Assembly (NCBI RefSeq): GCF_036013745.1
Contig: NZ_CP107880.1
Span: 806,001-870,000 of the forward strand
Reading direction: 5' to 3'
From: Streptomyces sp. NBC_00483
GTDB lineage: Bacteria > Actinomycetota > Actinomycetes > Streptomycetales > Streptomycetaceae
Length of the DNA stretch: 64,000 nt
Shown here: positions 51,209 to 59,632 of the stretch, in pieces
Layout of the letters: each line of letters opens with the position of its first letter
How positions within the stretch are numbered: the first letter of the stretch is position 1
Made by a program: the position numbers and the translations under genes
The notes under the pieces: generated by a model
Database searches by the model: none
What the model saw: only the letters and a program-made list of their open reading frames with translations
What the model was told of the DNA's origin: nothing

Positions 51209-51919
51209 GTGAGTCCCGAAGCAACCGCCCCTGATCCGTCCATGTACCCCGCCCTCTCCGCCTACTTGACACAGACACCACGGCTCGGGCGACGCAGGAC
51301 GGTCAGGTCGTCACATCCAGAGGCCGGACCGACCAACCCCGTGCCGTCTACCGCAGCACCCACCTCACACCGCAGGACGGGCAAGGGGCGCCGCCGCACG
51401 GCCGGCCCGGCGAACCGGACGACCGGTGCCGCCACCCCGGCACTACGCATCCCGCTGCCGCGCCCGGGGTACGCGTTCGCCGCCGTGATCGCCCTGGCCA
51501 CGGCCTCGTTCCTGGCCCCGACGCACGACTCCGCACCCACCCGACCGCACGCGGCAGCCCCGCACCAGCCCGACGTGTCCAGCCCTCCACACCCTCCCGC
51601 GAGCCCACCGTCCCCCACCGACAAGCCCGCACATCACTCCGCTCCTCCGGCGAACCCCGGCACCTCCCGACCACACACGACCCCGGATCCGGACGAAGGA
51701 GACCAGGATGTCCTCGCTGTCGGCAGTACCGGCAGCGCGGTGGTGCGGGTACAGGAACAACTGCGGCAACTGAGGCTCTACACAGGCCCCTTGGACGGCC
51801 ACTACAGTCACGACGTCGCAGCCGCGGTGGCCCGCATGCAGCAGGCACAGGCCATACCCGAGCCTCTCGGCCACTACGGACCAGCGACCCGCGCAGCGAT
51901 CACCACCGCGGCCACCTGA
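51209..51919 (+). CDS. Membrane-anchored peptidoglycan-binding domain protein
   Basis: A 236-residue protein. A cytoplasmic Arg/Thr/Pro-rich part of about 85 residues comes first, then one membrane span (YAFAAVIALATASFLAP) and an extracellular Pro/Ser/His-rich linker of about 55 residues. A C-terminal PG_binding_1 domain follows (LAVGSTGSAVVRVQEQLRQLRLYTGPLDGHYSHDVAAAVARMQ). It anchors to the wall; there is no catalytic domain. A TTAAAG/TAGATT region lies upstream; GTG start without an evident ribosome site. It precedes the lyase-like gene by 64 bases. Confidence 0.82.
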   Translation: MSPEATAPDPSMYPALSAYLTQTPRLGRRRTVRSSHPEAGPTNPVPSTAAPTSHRRTGKGRRRTAGPANRTTGAATPALRIPLPRPGYAFAAVIALATASFLAPTHDSAPTRPHAAAPHQPDVSSPPHPPASPPSPTDKPAHHSAPPANPGTSRPHTTPDPDEGDQDVLAVGSTGSAVVRVQEQLRQLRLYTGPLDGHYSHDVAAAVARMQQAQAIPEPLGHYGPATRAAITTAAT

Positions 51920-51983
51920 CTCCGACTCCCCCCACTCCTCCACTCCCCCACACCCCCACACCCCCACACCGAAAGGTGACCAC

Positions 51984-52703
51984 ATGCACCGCAACGCCCT
52001 GCGCGCATACGCCACTGCGGCGGCCGCTATCGGCTGCGCCATCACCTTCTGCGTCTCCACCGCGCACGCCGCCGTCATCTGGGACGGGGACGCGTCCCAG
52101 GGCACGGGCGCCTTCGCCACCACGCTGTGCGACAGCCCCGGCAGCGTCACGACGGGCAACTGGAACGACGGGCACGGCACGTTCTTCAAGTTCAACAAGC
52201 CCATCGGCACGCCGCGTTGCGAAGGACACAGCGTGCGTACCTCGGCAGGCGAGTACACGTTCAAGAACAACAGCACGTACTGGTTCGGCTGGGACTCGAT
52301 GACCAAGACCGGCAACGCGCAGACCGTGTTCCAGTGGAAGTCCAACGGCACCAACGACCAGCACAGCCAGAACTATCCCGTCCTCATGAAGGTCGAGGAC
52401 GGGCAGCTCAAGGCCTGGTACGTCGCACCCGGCGAGACGTGGATCCCTATTGGCAGTACGCCCTGGACCGAGGGCGCCTGGCACTCCGTCCAACTGGGCA
52501 TCACCACGGACTCCGCGGGGCAGGGCACCTTGTCCGTCTACAAGGACGGCAACCGGTTCGCCTCCCGCACCGGGGCCCGAACCTGGGACGACCTGGGCAA
52601 CAAGCCACGCTGGGGCACCTACTTCGGCACGGACACCAGCACCGCCTCCATCAACTGGGTCGCCGGACTGAAGATGGGGACGTCCCGGGAAGACGTCGAC
52701 TGA
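51984..52703 (+). CDS. Secreted polysaccharide-lyase-like protein (heparin lyase I fold)
   Basis: A 239-residue secreted protein with a signal peptide (residues 1-29, ending AHAA). The mature part resembles the concanavalin-like jelly roll of the Polysacc_lyase family: YTFKNNSTYWFGWDSMTKTG, TVFQWKSNGTNDQHSQNYPVLMKVEDGQL, and GAWHSVQLGITTDSAGQGTLSVYKDGNRF. The family includes lyases that cut uronic-acid polymers. Activity and substrate are not established by sequence. GAAAGGTG lies seven bases before the ATG. Confidence 0.72.
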   Translation: MHRNALRAYATAAAAIGCAITFCVSTAHAAVIWDGDASQGTGAFATTLCDSPGSVTTGNWNDGHGTFFKFNKPIGTPRCEGHSVRTSAGEYTFKNNSTYWFGWDSMTKTGNAQTVFQWKSNGTNDQHSQNYPVLMKVEDGQLKAWYVAPGETWIPIGSTPWTEGAWHSVQLGITTDSAGQGTLSVYKDGNRFASRTGARTWDDLGNKPRWGTYFGTDTSTASINWVAGLKMGTSREDVD

Positions 52704-52887
52704 ACCACACACCCGCCCGGTCCACGCACATCGCAGGCAGGAACCCGGACACTCGACCCAGCCGGTCCGTGAGATCTTTCCTCGGCTCCGACCTCTTCCC
52801 CATACCAACCAGTCGGTACTACCGTCGGGCCACTCCACGCGCACAGTCAACATGCCGTGGGCTCACGGAACCGGACTGGGAGGCACG

Positions 52888-54594
52888 GTGTCGATCACGC
52901 CTGCGGCGGCGCAGCACCCGAGTACCACCGGGCGGGGCGCGCCCCTGCGTCTGCTCGGAAACCGGCGGCTCGACCGGTATCCCGAACGCGGGCCTCGCTA
53001 CTGGTACTTGGGGATCGTGGTGGCCGTCACGATCATTCTCTACTACCAGCTGTACGTGCAGTACGCGGTGTCGACCGCCATCATCGGCGAGTACGACATG
53101 TCGTTCCGGTACTTCGTGTACATCTCGGTGGCGGCGAACGCCGTCGGCGCGTTCGCCTCGCTGGCGGCGGGCCTCGCCGACCGGTGGGGACGGGCCAACA
53201 TCGTGGTCTACGGCCTGCTCGTGGTGGGTCTGCTCACCACGTTCGCGCTGCCGCACGCGCCGGACAAGGTGAGCTACCTGCTCGGATACTGCGCCGTCGC
53301 GCTCGTCGAGGGCATGATCCTGGTGGCGACCCCGGCGCTGATCCGTGACTTCTCTCCGCAGCTCGGCCGCGCTTCCGCGATGGGCTACTGGACGATGGGG
53401 CCGATCATCGGCAGCCTCGTCGTCACCGCGGTGACCTCCCGCACCTACGGGGGCGGGACGAACTGGCAGGACGAGATCCGCTTCGCCGGGATCAGCGGAC
53501 TCGTGTTGTTCGTCGTCGCGTTGTTCGGGCTGCGGGAACTCGCGCCGGCACTGCGCGACCAGATCATGGTGAGCCTGCGCGACCGTGCGCTGGTCGAGGC
53601 ACGGGCCAAGGGCATCGACACGCAGGCGGCGCTGCACGGGCAGTGGCGGCAGATGATGCGCCTGGACGTGATCGGCTCGGCGGTCGCCATCAGCCTGTAC
53701 CTCATGCTGTACTACGCGGCCGTCGGCAACTTCGTGCTGTACTTCTCCACCACGTTCGGCTACACACCGCAGCGCGCGAACGCCCTGCTCAACTGGTACT
53801 GGGGGGCCAACGCGGTGTCACTGGTGGTCGCGGGGCTGCTGTCCGACCGGCTGCGGGTGCGCAAGCCCTTCATGCTCCTCGGCGCACTCGGTTCGATCGG
53901 GTTCACGGCGGCGTTCGCCCTGCGCGCCACCCAACCGGACACCGGCTACTACACGTTCGCTCTCATCGTCGTCGGGATCGGAGTGACCAGTGGTGTGGCC
54001 TACTCGCCGTGGATGGCGAGTTTCACCGAGACCGTCGAGCGGCGCAACCCGGCGGCCACGGCGACCGGGCTCGCGATCTGGGGCTGGGTCGTGCGGATCA
54101 CGGTCGCCCTCTCCGCTGCCCTGCTGCCGCTCGTCGTGCACTCGACGACCCCGCTCATCGAGCACGGCGCCGAGGTCAAGCAGGCCTCCGTGCAGGCGGC
54201 ACCCGCGCTGAAGATCCGCGCGGCCCACCCGAAGCTGTTCGCCCAACTCGACACGTATGCACCGGGGAAGGTACCGCCGGCGCTGCAGGCGCGCGCGCAG
54301 GACGAAGTCGGTGCCGCTGGATTGCGGACCGTACAGAAGGCGGCACCACAGCTGAAGGTGCTAAGCGAACACGGAGCCGAGGTCGAGCAGGCCACCGCCG
54401 ACACCCCTGGCCAGTGGCAGGCGTGGTGGTGGGTGTGTCTGGGCGGGCAGGCACTGTTCCTGCCCTTCGTGTTCGTCATGTCGGGTCGGTGGCGGCCGCG
54501 GGACGCGCGGCGGGACCTCAGTGACCATGAGGAGGCCGTGGCCCGGCAGTTGTCCGAGATGCACAGCGAAGAGGAAGAAGGTGCCCGCGCATGA
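52888..54594 (+). CDS. MFS transporter with an unusual extra domain
   Basis: A 568-residue transporter with 12 spans. Motif GLADRWGRANIVVYGLLVVG and the second-half loop SDRLRVRKPFMLLGALGSIG. Between the last two spans is an insert of about 100 residues rich in Ala/Lys/Glu with two similar segments (IEHGAEVKQAS and SEHGAEVEQAT), which ordinary MFS proteins lack. GTG 52888 is chosen because GGGAGG lies four bases upstream; an ATG 36 bases earlier has no ribosome site. Stop overlaps the amidase start (ATGA), so transporter and amidase act together. Confidence 0.86.
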   Translation: MSITPAAAQHPSTTGRGAPLRLLGNRRLDRYPERGPRYWYLGIVVAVTIILYYQLYVQYAVSTAIIGEYDMSFRYFVYISVAANAVGAFASLAAGLADRWGRANIVVYGLLVVGLLTTFALPHAPDKVSYLLGYCAVALVEGMILVATPALIRDFSPQLGRASAMGYWTMGPIIGSLVVTAVTSRTYGGGTNWQDEIRFAGISGLVLFVVALFGLRELAPALRDQIMVSLRDRALVEARAKGIDTQAALHGQWRQMMRLDVIGSAVAISLYLMLYYAAVGNFVLYFSTTFGYTPQRANALLNWYWGANAVSLVVAGLLSDRLRVRKPFMLLGALGSIGFTAAFALRATQPDTGYYTFALIVVGIGVTSGVAYSPWMASFTETVERRNPAATATGLAIWGWVVRITVALSAALLPLVVHSTTPLIEHGAEVKQASVQAAPALKIRAAHPKLFAQLDTYAPGKVPPALQARAQDEVGAAGLRTVQKAAPQLKVLSEHGAEVEQATADTPGQWQAWWWVCLGGQALFLPFVFVMSGRWRPRDARRDLSDHEEAVARQLSEMHSEEEEGARA

Positions 54595-56030
54595 GCGCCC
54601 CCACCGAGCTGCACGCGCTGACCGCACTGGAACAGGCGGCCGCCGTCCGCGCAGGCCAGGTATCCGCCGTGGATCTGGTACGTCATCACATCGGGCGCGC
54701 CGACGCCCACGACAAGCGGTTCGGCGCATTCATCACCCGCACGAACGAGGCGGCGCTGGACGCCGCGGCGCACGCCGACGCCACGCCGGCCGCGCAGCGG
54801 GGCACCTCTGCCCTGTTCGGGGTTCCGACAGCCGTCAAGGACCTGGTGGACACCGCAGGTGTGACCACCACGTTCGGCTCGAAGGCCTTCGCGTCACGGG
54901 TACCGACCCTCGACGCGCACAGCGTGACTCGCCTGCGGAACGCCGGCACGATCAGCCTCGGCAAGACCAACACCCCGGAATTCGGCTGCTGTTGCTACAC
55001 CGACAACGACGTCGTGGGCCCGGCCCGCAACCCGTGGGACCCGGCCCTGTCGGCCGGCGGGTCGAGCGGGGGCGCGGCCGTCGCGGTGGCACTCGGGCTG
55101 GTACCCGTCGCCCACGCCAGCGATGGCGGCGGCTCGATCCGTATCCCGGCGAGCGTGTGCGGACTGTTCGGTATCAAGCCCTCACGTGGCCGCGTCAGTT
55201 CCGGGCCGGCCGGCGCCGAGGCGACCGGTCTGTCCGTGCAGGGGCCCCTGGCCCGCTCGGTACGCGACGCGGCCGCACTGCTCGACATCCTGGCAGGGCC
55301 CGAACCCGGTGACCCCCACTGGGCACCCCCGCTGCCGTCCGGCGAATCGTTCCTCGGCCACGCGGACCGTCCCCCGCGCAGACTGCGCATCGGCCGGTAC
55401 GCGACACCTGCCGCGCAGGGCATCACCGTGGACCCGCAGTGCCTGGCCGCCTGGGAACACGCCTCTCACCTCCTGGAACGCCTCGGGCACACCGTGGAGG
55501 ACATCCCCACACCCTTCGGCCCCGAGATCAGCGACCACTTCGTGACGGCATGGGGTGTGCAGTCCCTCGGCCATGTCCTCGACACCGAACAAGAGGCGCT
55601 GCTGCGGCCGGTGACGCGGGCTTGGCGGGAATACGGACGCGGAGTGAGCGGCGAAGAGTTCGCGGCCGCACTGACCGCAATGCACCGGGCGTCACGCGCG
55701 GCGGTACGCGCGACGCAGGACTATGACGCCGTACTGACACCGACCCTGGCAACACTGCCACAGCCGCTCGAGCACTTCGACGAGTCGGGCGACCCGTTGG
55801 TGAACCTCCATCGCCAGAGCGCTTTCAGCGCGTTCACCAGCCCGTACAACATGACAGGCCAGCCGGCCGTCAGCCTCCCCCTGTACTGGACACCCCACAC
55901 CGGGACCCCGGTCGGCGTCTCACTGGCAGGACGGCCCGCGGACGAGGCCACACTCATCACGCTCAGCGCCCAACTGGAAGAAGCAAACCCCTGGCGCCAC
56001 CAGTACACACGCCTGCAGACCGCACACTGA
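54591..56030 (+). CDS. Amidase-signature family amidase
   Basis: A 479-residue amidase with the Ser-cisSer-Lys triad: Lys83 (GVPTAVKDLVDTAG), Ser158 (LSAGGSSGGAAVAVA) and nucleophile Ser182 (SDGGGSIRIPASVCG). It hydrolyses a carboxamide to acid and ammonia. Coupled to the MFS gene by a four-base overlap, it probably degrades the imported compound. The two amidohydrolases and the IclR regulator downstream may extend the same pathway (inference). Confidence 0.92.
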   Translation: MSAPTELHALTALEQAAAVRAGQVSAVDLVRHHIGRADAHDKRFGAFITRTNEAALDAAAHADATPAAQRGTSALFGVPTAVKDLVDTAGVTTTFGSKAFASRVPTLDAHSVTRLRNAGTISLGKTNTPEFGCCCYTDNDVVGPARNPWDPALSAGGSSGGAAVAVALGLVPVAHASDGGGSIRIPASVCGLFGIKPSRGRVSSGPAGAEATGLSVQGPLARSVRDAAALLDILAGPEPGDPHWAPPLPSGESFLGHADRPPRRLRIGRYATPAAQGITVDPQCLAAWEHASHLLERLGHTVEDIPTPFGPEISDHFVTAWGVQSLGHVLDTEQEALLRPVTRAWREYGRGVSGEEFAAALTAMHRASRAAVRATQDYDAVLTPTLATLPQPLEHFDESGDPLVNLHRQSAFSAFTSPYNMTGQPAVSLPLYWTPHTGTPVGVSLAGRPADEATLITLSAQLEEANPWRHQYTRLQTAH

Positions 56031-56151
56031 CCCCGGCTCGGGGGCCCGCCGACCATAACGCTTGGTCCACCATCACAACTCCGGTACGGACGACGGGAAA
56101 TGACCCGCCCCCCGACCGGTGTGCCGACGCCGCCTCCAGCAGCGCCCGCGA

Positions 56152-57597
56152 TCAGTGGGCGCCCGGCTTGGCCGCGACGCGCTCCAGGACGGCGTCCAGT
56201 TCGGCGCGGGACCACCAGGAGCCGTCCCGCATCACTCCCGCGATCCTTCGGAGAGCGGCGTGGTCCTCCAGCGGGTCCTCGTCGAGGAGCACCAGGTCGG
56301 CGGGCATACCTGCGGCGACCTGACCGAACTCGCCTTCCTCGCCCAGGAATCGGGCCGCTTCGGTCGTTGTCATCCGCAGGATGGTCAGCGGGTCGAGCCC
56401 GGCCTCGGTGAGGTGGTCGAACTCGTCGTGGAGGGCGAAGCCCGGGATGATTCCCGCCGCCCCGCACGCATCCGTACCGGCGACCATCGGCACTCCGGCG
56501 TCGGCGAAGGTCTTGGTCATCCTCAGCTGGGCCGCCCAGTGGTTGTGCAGCGCGTCGCGGGTGACGTCGGGGAGCTGGGAGAACTTCTTCGACGACTTGT
56601 CCCAGGTACGCAGTTCCTCGGGGGCCATGTAGCGGCGCCTCGGGTCCTGGGTGTGTTCCGGTGAGTCGCCGAACTGCTGGGTGTGGACCCGGATCAGGGT
56701 CGGACACTGCCACGTGGTGTGTTCGACGAAGAGGGCCGCCAGTTCCTCCGCCTTCTGCTGGTCGTACGTGCCGTCGGCGAGGTCGTACGCGTGCGCCTCC
56801 GTCTCGGACGTGGCGGTCGCGGGGTTGGTGACCATGCCCTTGATCAGCTTCATCGCCAGCTTGTCGGCGCCCGGGATCTTGACCTTGGGAATCGGCGGGA
56901 GCTTGCGGGTGGCGTTGGTGGCCCGCACCTCACCCTCCTTCGAGGACGCCGCGGCGAACACGGTGACACCGGGGCCGAGGTGCTCGATCGACCACACACC
57001 GCCGTGGGCCGCCTCACGAGGATCGAGGTCGGCGGGCAGGTGGCCGCCGAGACGGATACCGAGACGGTTCGCCTCCTTCAGAGCCGCCAGGAAGGTCTCC
57101 CGGGTCGTCATGCCCGCCTTGACGAAGTCGGCGCCGTCCCGGTGCTGTTCACGTACGGCCTGCACCGCACCGTCGGTGGTGCTCGCGTTCAGCGGGGTCA
57201 GCAGGTCACCGGCCGTCGCCTTGAGCGCGGGCGCGCCGGTCGGCTGCGGCAACGTTCCCATGCTCCGGGACTTCAACAGCGCCCGGTTGCCCGACATCTG
57301 GCGGAAGCCGACGACACCGTTGGCGAGCATCAACGCGTACGTGCCATCGACGTCCTTCGGGGTGTTCAGGGCGTGCAGGTGCATGTCCATGTACGCCGGG
57401 ACGACGAACCGGCCCCGCCCCTCCACCACGTGCGCGCCCGAGGTGGGCGCACCGGTCGCGGTCACCGACGTGATCCGGCCGCCTTCGACCACCACGTCCT
57501 GGCCGGGGGTGCGGCGCCCGTCCAGCGGGTCGACCACGGTGACGTCGCGCACCACCACGCGCCCGTTGACCGAGGACGGCTCGACGTACCTGCTCAT
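56152..57597 (-). CDS. Metal-dependent amidohydrolase
   Basis: A 481-residue cytoplasmic amidohydrolase: GQDVVVEGGRITSVTATG, metal site YMDMHLHA (His73, His75), GGHLPADLDP, WSIEHLGPG and the catalytic Asp in VAGTDACGAAG, then AAGMPADLVLLDEDPLED. This is the imidazolonepropionase/prolidase-like subgroup, similar to the C-terminal half of the large protein at 7.1-10.4 kb but without the propeller. AAGGAG lies four bases before the ATG. The start overlaps the stop of a repeat-encoded 26-codon frame. Confidence 0.88.
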   Translation of the reverse strand: MSRYVEPSSVNGRVVVRDVTVVDPLDGRRTPGQDVVVEGGRITSVTATGAPTSGAHVVEGRGRFVVPAYMDMHLHALNTPKDVDGTYALMLANGVVGFRQMSGNRALLKSRSMGTLPQPTGAPALKATAGDLLTPLNASTTDGAVQAVREQHRDGADFVKAGMTTRETFLAALKEANRLGIRLGGHLPADLDPREAAHGGVWSIEHLGPGVTVFAAASSKEGEVRATNATRKLPPIPKVKIPGADKLAMKLIKGMVTNPATATSETEAHAYDLADGTYDQQKAEELAALFVEHTTWQCPTLIRVHTQQFGDSPEHTQDPRRRYMAPEELRTWDKSSKKFSQLPDVTRDALHNHWAAQLRMTKTFADAGVPMVAGTDACGAAGIIPGFALHDEFDHLTEAGLDPLTILRMTTTEAARFLGEEGEFGQVAAGMPADLVLLDEDPLEDHAALRRIAGVMRDGSWWSRAELDAVLERVAAKPGAH

Positions 57598-57674
57598 GTC
57601 TCTCCTTGATGTCGTCTTGGTGTCATCGCGAGATGTGGTCTTGGTGCCATCGCGGGATGTCGTCTTCGTGTCAT
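57594..57674 (-). CDS. Possible 26-residue repeat peptide overlapping the amidohydrolase start
   Basis: An open frame from ATG 57674 to the TGA that overlaps the amidohydrolase ATG (ATGA). It consists of 24-bp (8-codon) repeats encoding units such as RRHPAMAP. No ribosome site of its own is evident, so it may simply reflect the repeat, but the geometry would allow translational coupling. Confidence 0.2.
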   Translation of the reverse strand: MTRRRHPAMAPRPHLAMTPRRHQGET

Positions 57675-57682
57675 CGCGGCGT
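57611..57682. repeat. Three 24-bp tandem repeats between the amidohydrolase genes
   Basis: Three consecutive 24-base units (57611, 57635, 57659), each beginning gt[c/g]gtctt and containing catcgcg. They fill most of the 102-base gap between two - strand genes, immediately upstream of the ribosome site of the second. Confidence 0.85.
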
Positions 57683-57699
57683 TCGGGCCTGGGCGGCCG

Positions 57700-58662
57700 T
57701 CATTCGGCGAAGAGGCGACGCGCGTTGCGGGTCGTGAGGTCCCGCCAGGTATCGGTGGCGGAAGGCTGCGCCGCCGAGTCGACGGAGGCAACCTGGGCGA
57801 GGGCTCCCTCGGCAGGTGTCCAGCAGTAGTCACTGCCGTACAGGAGGCGCTCGGTGCCGAACGCGCCGTCCAGGGCCGGGATTTGGCGCGGGAAGGGTGT
57901 GCCGGCCATGTCGTACCAGAGGCGGCCGAGCTGCTCCAGGGCGCTGGGCGCGTCCTTGTTGCTGCCACCGAACACGGTGCTGAACAAGTCGATGCGGTCG
58001 GCGAGCAGCGGCAGCGCTCCCCCGCCGTGGGTCAGCACCCAGCGAATCCGCGGATAGCGGGTGAGTACGCCGCGCAGGAGTAGGTCGCCGGCGGTGCGGG
58101 CGGTGTCGAAGAGGAACTCCAGCATCGGCCGCGGCCGCCCCAGGGAGACATCATCGGCGTTGGGCGGTGACGTGGGGTGGACGAAGACGAGGGCGCCGCG
58201 GCGGTCGAGGTCCTCCCACAGCGGTTCGAAGCGCGGGTCGCCGAGGTAGACGCCATGGTGGTTGGTCTCCACGGCGACCCCGTCCGCACGGAGCACGTCG
58301 AGGGCGTGGGCGACTTCGGCCAGCGAGCCCTCGACGTCGGGCAGCGGTAGGGAGGCGAAGTGGCCGAACCGCTGCGGCCGTTCGGCCCGCACACGGGCGC
58401 CGGACTCGTTGACCTCGCGCGCCAGCGAACGGGCCGCGTCGTCGTCCCCGAAATGCACGCCAGGCGAGGAGATCGACAGGTAGGACTTCTCGATGCCCGA
58501 GCGGTCCATCAGGTCGAGGTGCTGCTCGACGCTCCACGAGGGCCAGCCCGGCATCCCGTCGGGGTGCTCGACGCCGGCGGACCGGGCCGCGGCGACGTAG
58601 CTGTCGGTGACGAAGTGGGCGTGGACGTCAATGAGGCCGGTCGGGGCCGGGGTCGGGGTCAT
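57700..58662 (-). CDS. Amidohydrolase 2 (ACMSD-like decarboxylase/hydrolase)
   Basis: A 320-residue TIM-barrel protein: metal motif LIDVHAHF (His14, His16), VFVHPTSPPNADD, VLTHGGGALPLLADRID (His) and LLYGSDYCWTPAEG (Asp). This is the Amidohydro_2 group, which includes ACMSD, gamma-resorcylate and related non-oxidative decarboxylases as well as hydrolases. ATG 58662 follows AGGGAG by six bases. Divergent from the IclR gene and upstream of the second amidohydrolase. Confidence 0.88.
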   Translation of the reverse strand: MTPTPAPTGLIDVHAHFVTDSYVAAARSAGVEHPDGMPGWPSWSVEQHLDLMDRSGIEKSYLSISSPGVHFGDDDAARSLAREVNESGARVRAERPQRFGHFASLPLPDVEGSLAEVAHALDVLRADGVAVETNHHGVYLGDPRFEPLWEDLDRRGALVFVHPTSPPNADDVSLGRPRPMLEFLFDTARTAGDLLLRGVLTRYPRIRWVLTHGGGALPLLADRIDLFSTVFGGSNKDAPSALEQLGRLWYDMAGTPFPRQIPALDGAFGTERLLYGSDYCWTPAEGALAQVASVDSAAQPSATDTWRDLTTRNARRLFAE

Positions 58663-58680
58663 GCGGGGCTCCCTGGATTG

Positions 58681-58694
58681 CAGGTCCGTACCTG
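58681..58694. promoter_or_regulatory. Candidate IclR operator
   Basis: caggt-ccgt-acctg, a perfect 5-bp inverted repeat in the 70-base divergent region between the amidohydrolase and IclR genes, 23 bases before the -10-like TAGGAT of the regulator. Length fits IclR-type sites. Confidence 0.35.
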
Positions 58695-58732
58695 AACCAG
58701 CGTAGGAACGCCGCCGTAGGATGGAATCGGTG

Positions 58733-59581
58733 ATGCCAATGAATGAAACGCCGAGTTCTGGTGGCGGCGACTCCCGGCCGCGACGCGGAGGGAAGCCCGC
58801 CGAGGGGCAACCGGTCATCGACCGGGCCTTCGCCGTGCTCGGCACGTTCGACAGCGACCACCGTGCGCAGACGCTCGCCGAGCTCGCGCAACGCAGCGAT
58901 ATCCCCCGCAGCAGCGCGCTGCGGCTCGCCCGGTCACTGGTCCACGCCGGTGCGCTGGAACGTCTCGACGACGGCCGTTACGTCGTGGGGCTGCGGCTGC
59001 TGGAGACCGCGTCCCTGGCGCCGCGCGGGCACGGGCTGCGGTCCGTGGCCATGCCGTTCATGGAGGACCTCTTCCACGTCACGCGGCAGCACGTGCTGCT
59101 CGCCGTGCGGGAGGGCGAGGAGGCCGTGCTCGTCGAGCGGCTCTCGGCGCTCGACGCCAGCCCCGTCCGCTACCGCGTGGGAGGCCGCCTTCCGCTCGCG
59201 TCCACCGGCGCAGGACTGGTCCTGCTGGCGTTCGCCCCGCCGCCCGTCCAGGACCACGCCATCGCGACCTACGCCCCCGGCGGCGAGGGCCACGACGACA
59301 TCTGCACCCCGGCCGACCTGCGGCGCATGCTGGCGGAGGTCCGGCGCGGCGACCACGCATTGGGCCGGCAGAGCCGCCCGTGGCCGGTGACCACCGTGGC
59401 CGCGCCGGTGCGGCAGGGGGACGCGGTGGTGGCGGCGTTGTCGGTGGTGGCCCCCAGCACCGGCTTCGCGGAGGCGGGCTACGGTCCGGCGGTGCGGGCG
59501 ACGGCCCGGGCGATCTCGCGTCGTCTTGACGAGGACGGCCGGCGGACGACGCGTCCCGGCGACGCCGGCACCGATCTGTGA
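58733..59581 (+). CDS. IclR-family transcriptional regulator
   Basis: About 282 residues. Winged helix in residues 25-80 (VIDRAFAVLGTFDSDHRAQTLAELAQRSDIPRSSALRLARSLVHAG) and the IclR effector domain (VAMPFMEDLFHVTRQHVLLAVREGEEAVLVERL; TGAGLVLLAFAPP; TTVAAPVRQGDAVVAALSVV). TAGGAT at 58717-58722 is a good -10 box and overlaps an earlier ATG (58721). I therefore place the start at ATG 58733 with little or no leader. Probably controls the divergent amidohydrolase genes and perhaps the MFS-amidase pair. Confidence 0.88.
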   Translation: MPMNETPSSGGGDSRPRRGGKPAEGQPVIDRAFAVLGTFDSDHRAQTLAELAQRSDIPRSSALRLARSLVHAGALERLDDGRYVVGLRLLETASLAPRGHGLRSVAMPFMEDLFHVTRQHVLLAVREGEEAVLVERLSALDASPVRYRVGGRLPLASTGAGLVLLAFAPPPVQDHAIATYAPGGEGHDDICTPADLRRMLAEVRRGDHALGRQSRPWPVTTVAAPVRQGDAVVAALSVVAPSTGFAEAGYGPAVRATARAISRRLDEDGRRTTRPGDAGTDL

Positions 59582-59632
59582 GGCTGCGGCCGGGCCGGGC
59601 CGACGTGCGCCTGCCCCCGCCGCGGCGGTTGC

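Noticed and set aside
52835..52850. A TetR-like site (taccaaccagtcggta) before the MFS-amidase pair
   Set aside because: Only an imperfect palindrome with no nearby TetR gene; too weak to list as a feature.
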